From: Chloroflexia bacterium
Lineage (GTDB): Bacteria; Chloroflexota; Chloroflexia; Thermomicrobiales; UBA6265
Assembly (NCBI GenBank): GCA_013696265.1
Contig: JACCYX010000070.1
Span: 1-8,186 of the forward strand
Length of the DNA stretch: 8,186 bases
Direction: 5' to 3'
Each line of letters begins with the position of its first letter. Within the stretch, counting starts at the first letter, position 1. Position numbers and translations under genes: made by a program. The notes beneath the pieces were generated by a model. It saw only the letters and a program-made list of their open reading frames with translations. It searched no databases and had not been told where the DNA came from. Shown here in pieces: positions 5,987-8,186 of the stretch.

Positions 5987-6949
5987 TTGAAGGCCCGATG
6001 TCGGGTCAGTCGTTCGAACATGTCTCCTGCCGCGATTCGCACTCTGCGCCGGGTCCCGCTCCGACTGCAACCAGTCGGCGAGCAGGTTGAACCCGATGAC
6101 CGCCAGCGCAATCGCCAGGCCCGGCATGAACGCGATCCACCAGCCGTCGAAGACGTGTTGTTGCCCTTCTCGGATCATCCCGCCGAGGGAGATTCGCTCG
6201 ATCGGCAGGCCGATCCCCAAATAGGTGAGAGACGCTTCCCACAGCATGACGGCCGCGACCTGTTGGCAGAAGAGCACGATCACCTGGGGCATCACGTTCG
6301 GCAGCAGATGGACGCGCGCGATCCGGGCGCGGGAAGCGCCGATCGCCACGGCCCCGGTAATGAAGTCGGCACGAACCAGGTTGCGCGCCTGGAGACGCAC
6401 GACGCGGGCATAGCCGATCCAGCCGGAGATCACGAGAATCGCCAGCAGGTTTGTAAGGCTTTGGCCAAGGGTCGAAACGAGCACGATGCCGATCACGATC
6501 GTTGGCACAGAGAGCGCCAACTCGACCGCCGCCGTGACGCTCGTGTCCAGCCACCCGCCCCGGCTACCGGCCAGCAACCCGAGCGACACGCCGATCATGG
6601 CCGAGACCGACGCCGCGATCGCGCCGACCAGGAGCGAGAGCCGGGCGGCAACCATGATGCGCGTCAGGATGTCCCGGCCCAGCCCGTCCGTGCCCAGCGG
6701 ATGATTCCACTGACCGTCGAAGAAGACCGGCGGTTGGAGGCGATTGGCGAGATCCTGGGCATTCGGGTCCGAGCTGAACATCGGCCCGAACAGGGCCAGG
6801 GCCAGGAAGAGCCCAAGCGGAAGCAAGGAGATCGCGTTCGCGCCGGCTATCCGCGAAAACAGGGCCGGGCGGGGCTGGCCGACGGACGATTGGCGCGGTG
6901 GAGCACCAACGACCGGCGACCGGCGGGGAAGCGAGTGTTCAGCCACCAT
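5984..6949 (-). CDS. ABC transporter permease, DppC type
   Basis: Inner-membrane permease subunit of the peptide/nickel family, 321 aa. After a proline-rich cytoplasmic N-terminus (1-35) comes the first helix (about 39-57). The DppC/OppC signature HPLGTDGLGRDILTRI follows (83-98), then a cluster of helices (about 102-128, 138-182). The EAA loop that contacts the ATPase reads GAVAIGASRARIARVHLLPN (199-218). Last come ASLTYLGIGLP (239-249) and the final helix (about 272-292) with a basic tail. The ATG at 6949 overlaps the end of the dppB-like gene by 11 nt, consistent with coupled translation. It should form a heterodimer with the upstream permease. No cognate ATPase gene is in the window although the EAA loop looks intact. 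Confidence 0.94.
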   Translation of the reverse strand: MVAEHSLPRRSPVVGAPPRQSSVGQPRPALFSRIAGANAISLLPLGLFLALALFGPMFSSDPNAQDLANRLQPPVFFDGQWNHPLGTDGLGRDILTRIMVAARLSLLVGAIAASVSAMIGVSLGLLAGSRGGWLDTSVTAAVELALSVPTIVIGIVLVSTLGQSLTNLLAILVISGWIGYARVVRLQARNLVRADFITGAVAIGASRARIARVHLLPNVMPQVIVLFCQQVAAVMLWEASLTYLGIGLPIERISLGGMIREGQQHVFDGWWIAFMPGLAIALAVIGFNLLADWLQSERDPAQSANRGRRHVRTTDPTSGLQ

Positions 6950-7877
6950 TCACCGCCAGTCGGGCCTCTCGCTGGGTGGGGTCAATCGCGGTCGCAATCT
7001 GGTCGACAACGACGTTCACGAGGGACACGAGCACGATCGTGACGACCACGAACGCCTGGATCACGGGCAGGTCCCGCTCGGTGGTCGCTTGCAAGGCGAG
7101 CCGCCCGAGACCGGGGTAAGCGAACACCGATTCCACGACGATCGTGCCGCCCACCAGGAACCCGGCTTGCAGGCCAATGATCGCCAGTGTCGGCAGCAGG
7201 GCGTTGGGCAGGCTGTGCCGCAGCCAGACCGCTGACGGCGGCAACCCCTTAGCGTGGGCGTGCGTGATATAGGGGCGGGAGGCCACGTCCAGGAGCGACG
7301 TTTGGGTCATTCGAGCAATCAATGATCCGGGGTATGCGGCGAGGGTAAACGCGGGGAGGATCAGCGCCCGCCAGCCATCGTTCCCCGATGGAGAGAGCCA
7401 GCCAAGCTCGACGGCGAAAACCATGATGCCGAGCGTGCCAAGCCAGAAGGCCGGGAACGCCTGGCCGAGCATTGCGAACAACCGGACGCCCCATCGCAAC
7501 GGGCCAAAGCCGATCCATGCCGACAGCACACCCAGCGTGAGTCCAAGCGTGACCGAGATCGCAATGGCAACCGCGGCCAGTTGAAGGGTCGCGGGCAAAC
7601 GATCGAGCACCGCCGCCAGCGCCGGTTGCCGGTTTCGCCATGAATCGCCGAAATCGCCGGTGAATGTCCGGGCAACGAACTCTCCGTACTGCTGGATGAT
7701 GGGTTGATCCAGGCCAAGCCGTTCGCGGGCCGCCTCCCGCACCTCGGGCGAGGCGCCGGGCGCGAGGAACCCATCGGTCGGATCGCCCGAGAGATGGATC
7801 AACACGAACACCGCCGACGATGCCGCAAGGATGGTGAGGACGAGGATCGCTATTCGTCTGACGACGGAAACAATCAT
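6939..7877 (-). CDS. ABC transporter permease, DppB type
   Basis: Inner-membrane permease subunit of the peptide/nickel family, 312 aa. It starts with a basic MIVSVVRR and the first helix (about 9-29), then an extracytoplasmic domain with GDFGDSWRNRQP (74-85). The helix core follows (about 96-123, 133-160, 170-190). The EAA loop is YITHAHAKGLPPSAVWLRHS (203-222) followed by LPN, and the family hallmark VVESVFAYPGLGRL spans 247-260. The last helix is about 272-292. An open frame extends upstream to 8096, but that extension runs through the terminator and into the riboswitch and is not protein-like, so I start at the ATG at 7877. Its ribosome binding site is weak (CTGGGC). It is the first gene after the FMN riboswitch. 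Confidence 0.93.
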   Translation of the reverse strand: MIVSVVRRIAILVLTILAASSAVFVLIHLSGDPTDGFLAPGASPEVREAARERLGLDQPIIQQYGEFVARTFTGDFGDSWRNRQPALAAVLDRLPATLQLAAVAIAISVTLGLTLGVLSAWIGFGPLRWGVRLFAMLGQAFPAFWLGTLGIMVFAVELGWLSPSGNDGWRALILPAFTLAAYPGSLIARMTQTSLLDVASRPYITHAHAKGLPPSAVWLRHSLPNALLPTLAIIGLQAGFLVGGTIVVESVFAYPGLGRLALQATTERDLPVIQAFVVVTIVLVSLVNVVVDQIATAIDPTQREARLAVNGG

Positions 7878-8000
7878 GCTTGCCCAGGCTGAGGGCTCGT
7901 GACAAATGGTGATCGGGCAGACCGGCGCGACCTGGCGGTCACCCCTGACACCTTCCCAACTCCACCATCCGCACCAAGCGCCTCCGAAAACCTCCCGGAC

Positions 8001-8033
8001 AACGAAAAGCCCGGGGCCGGAGGCCCTCGGGCT
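8001..8033 (-). terminator. Intrinsic terminator of the FMN riboswitch
   Basis: On the minus strand AGCCCG (8033-8028) pairs with CGGGCT (8013-8008), and GGGCC (8026-8022) pairs with GGCCC (8018-8014). A8027 is bulged and the loop is TCC. TTTTCGTT follows directly. This GC-rich stem with a T-run lies between the riboswitch and the first transporter gene, where a transcription-attenuating expression platform is expected. The 123 nt from here to the dppB-like ATG (8000-7878) hold no other clear element. Confidence 0.85.
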
Positions 8034-8044
8034 GAAGATTGCGG

Positions 8045-8080
8045 AGCGGCACCAGCGATCCACTTGCGTGGAACGCCGCT
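8045..8080 (-). other. Hairpin linking riboswitch aptamer and terminator
   Basis: AGCGGC (8080-8075) pairs with GCCGCT (8050-8045). Inside, TCCAC (8072-8068) pairs with GTGGA (8063-8059), closed by a GCAA tetraloop of the GNRA class. The structure fills the space between the aptamer 3' end and the terminator, and could bring these two regions together in the antiterminated fold. Confidence 0.55.
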
Positions 8081-8083
8081 GTA

Positions 8084-8186
8084 CGCCTTCTCCCATCCGG
8101 ACTTTACCGTCGGCTCCGGAGTTTCACCGGATCGTGCGCTCGTGCTCCCACGATTGCTTGCGGGCTGTACCGCCGGTCAGGACTTG
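8084..8186 (-). promoter_or_regulatory. FMN riboswitch (RFN element), 5' end cut by window
   Basis: On the minus strand this region carries the conserved RFN core in order: ACCGGCGGTA (8177-8168), AGCCCGC (8166-8160), ATCCGGTGAAACTCCGGAG (8132-8114), GCCGACGGTAAAGTCCGG (8114-8097) and ATGGGAGAAGG (8096-8086). These match the consensus of FMN-binding riboswitches upstream of riboflavin synthesis and transport genes. The variable arm is closed by ATCGTG (8154-8149) and CACGAT (8136-8131), and the next hairpin by CCGG (8130-8127) and CCGG (8119-8116). The 5' strands of P1 and of the first internal hairpin lie beyond 8186, as does the promoter. FMN binding normally reduces expression. The element points into the transporter operon with no gene between. 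Confidence 0.95.

Noticed and set aside
5987..7042. A 351-codon open frame on the plus strand opposite the permease genes.
   Set aside because: It is antisense to two clear permeases, is full of arginine, histidine, aspartate and glutamine typical of a GC-rich shadow frame, and shows no family motif.
7939..7968. A 9-codon minus-strand ORF (ATG to TGA) in the leader after the terminator, possibly a regulatory leader peptide.
   Set aside because: The nearest GGAGG is 12 nt away, the peptide has no run of informative codons, and a chance ORF of this size is expected.
7878..8096. A 73-codon N-terminal extension of the DppB-type permease in the same open frame.
   Set aside because: It would be encoded by the riboswitch 3' end, the terminator and the leader. 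Its composition is unlike a permease N-terminus, while the ATG at 7877 gives the family's normal start.
1..8186. CRISPR arrays, insertion sequences, tRNA genes or prophage-type elements.
   Set aside because: No regularly spaced repeats, transposase frames, terminal inverted repeats or tRNA cloverleafs were seen apart from the tmRNA fragment.

Overview
The window comes from a GC-rich bacterium. The mix of features fits Chloroflexota, probably the Thermomicrobia or a relative: two Tat-exported family-5 solute-binding proteins without a lipobox, a stand-alone reductase resembling the C-terminal domain of FbiB, linked smpB and ssrA, and promoter boxes that place transcription starts on start codons. 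This taxonomic call is inference; there is no rRNA gene or other marker here.

Layout, left to right. Positions 1-107 (minus) hold the 5' part of the tmRNA gene ssrA, cut by the window edge, with a perfect TATAAT box upstream. smpB (171-668, minus) lies directly upstream, so the two partners of trans-translation are adjacent. A 73-bp divergent spacer separates smpB from a plus-strand group: a class I SAM-dependent methyltransferase (742-1566) and two small two-helix membrane proteins of unknown function (1590-1799 and 1833-2111). Both genes flanking the spacer have a TAnnnT box exactly 6 nt before the ATG, the usual signature of leaderless transcripts.

The rest (2206-8186) reads on the minus strand as one apparent operon. 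Read 5'->3', it starts with an FMN riboswitch (8186-8084; its first bases lie beyond the window), then an intrinsic terminator (8033-8001), a 123-nt leader, a DppB-type permease (7877-6939), a DppC-type permease (6949-5984), two paralogous family-5 solute-binding proteins (5929-4397 and 4400-2838) and an FbiB-like nitroreductase-fold protein (2841-2206). Three of the four junctions overlap. The fourth is a 54-nt gap carrying a hairpin. A large hairpin (2172-2216) closes the operon against the convergent plus-strand genes.

The central observation is a peptide/nickel-type (Dpp/Opp) ABC importer placed directly under an FMN riboswitch and co-transcribed with a probable flavin enzyme. FMN riboswitches control riboflavin synthesis and uptake, so this importer is a candidate for uptake of riboflavin, a flavin precursor or a related compound. 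As far as I know, this transporter family is not an established flavin importer. No ATPase gene is present, so the importer needs one from elsewhere or the set is incomplete. Substrate specificity is inference; the riboswitch and gene order are read directly from the sequence.
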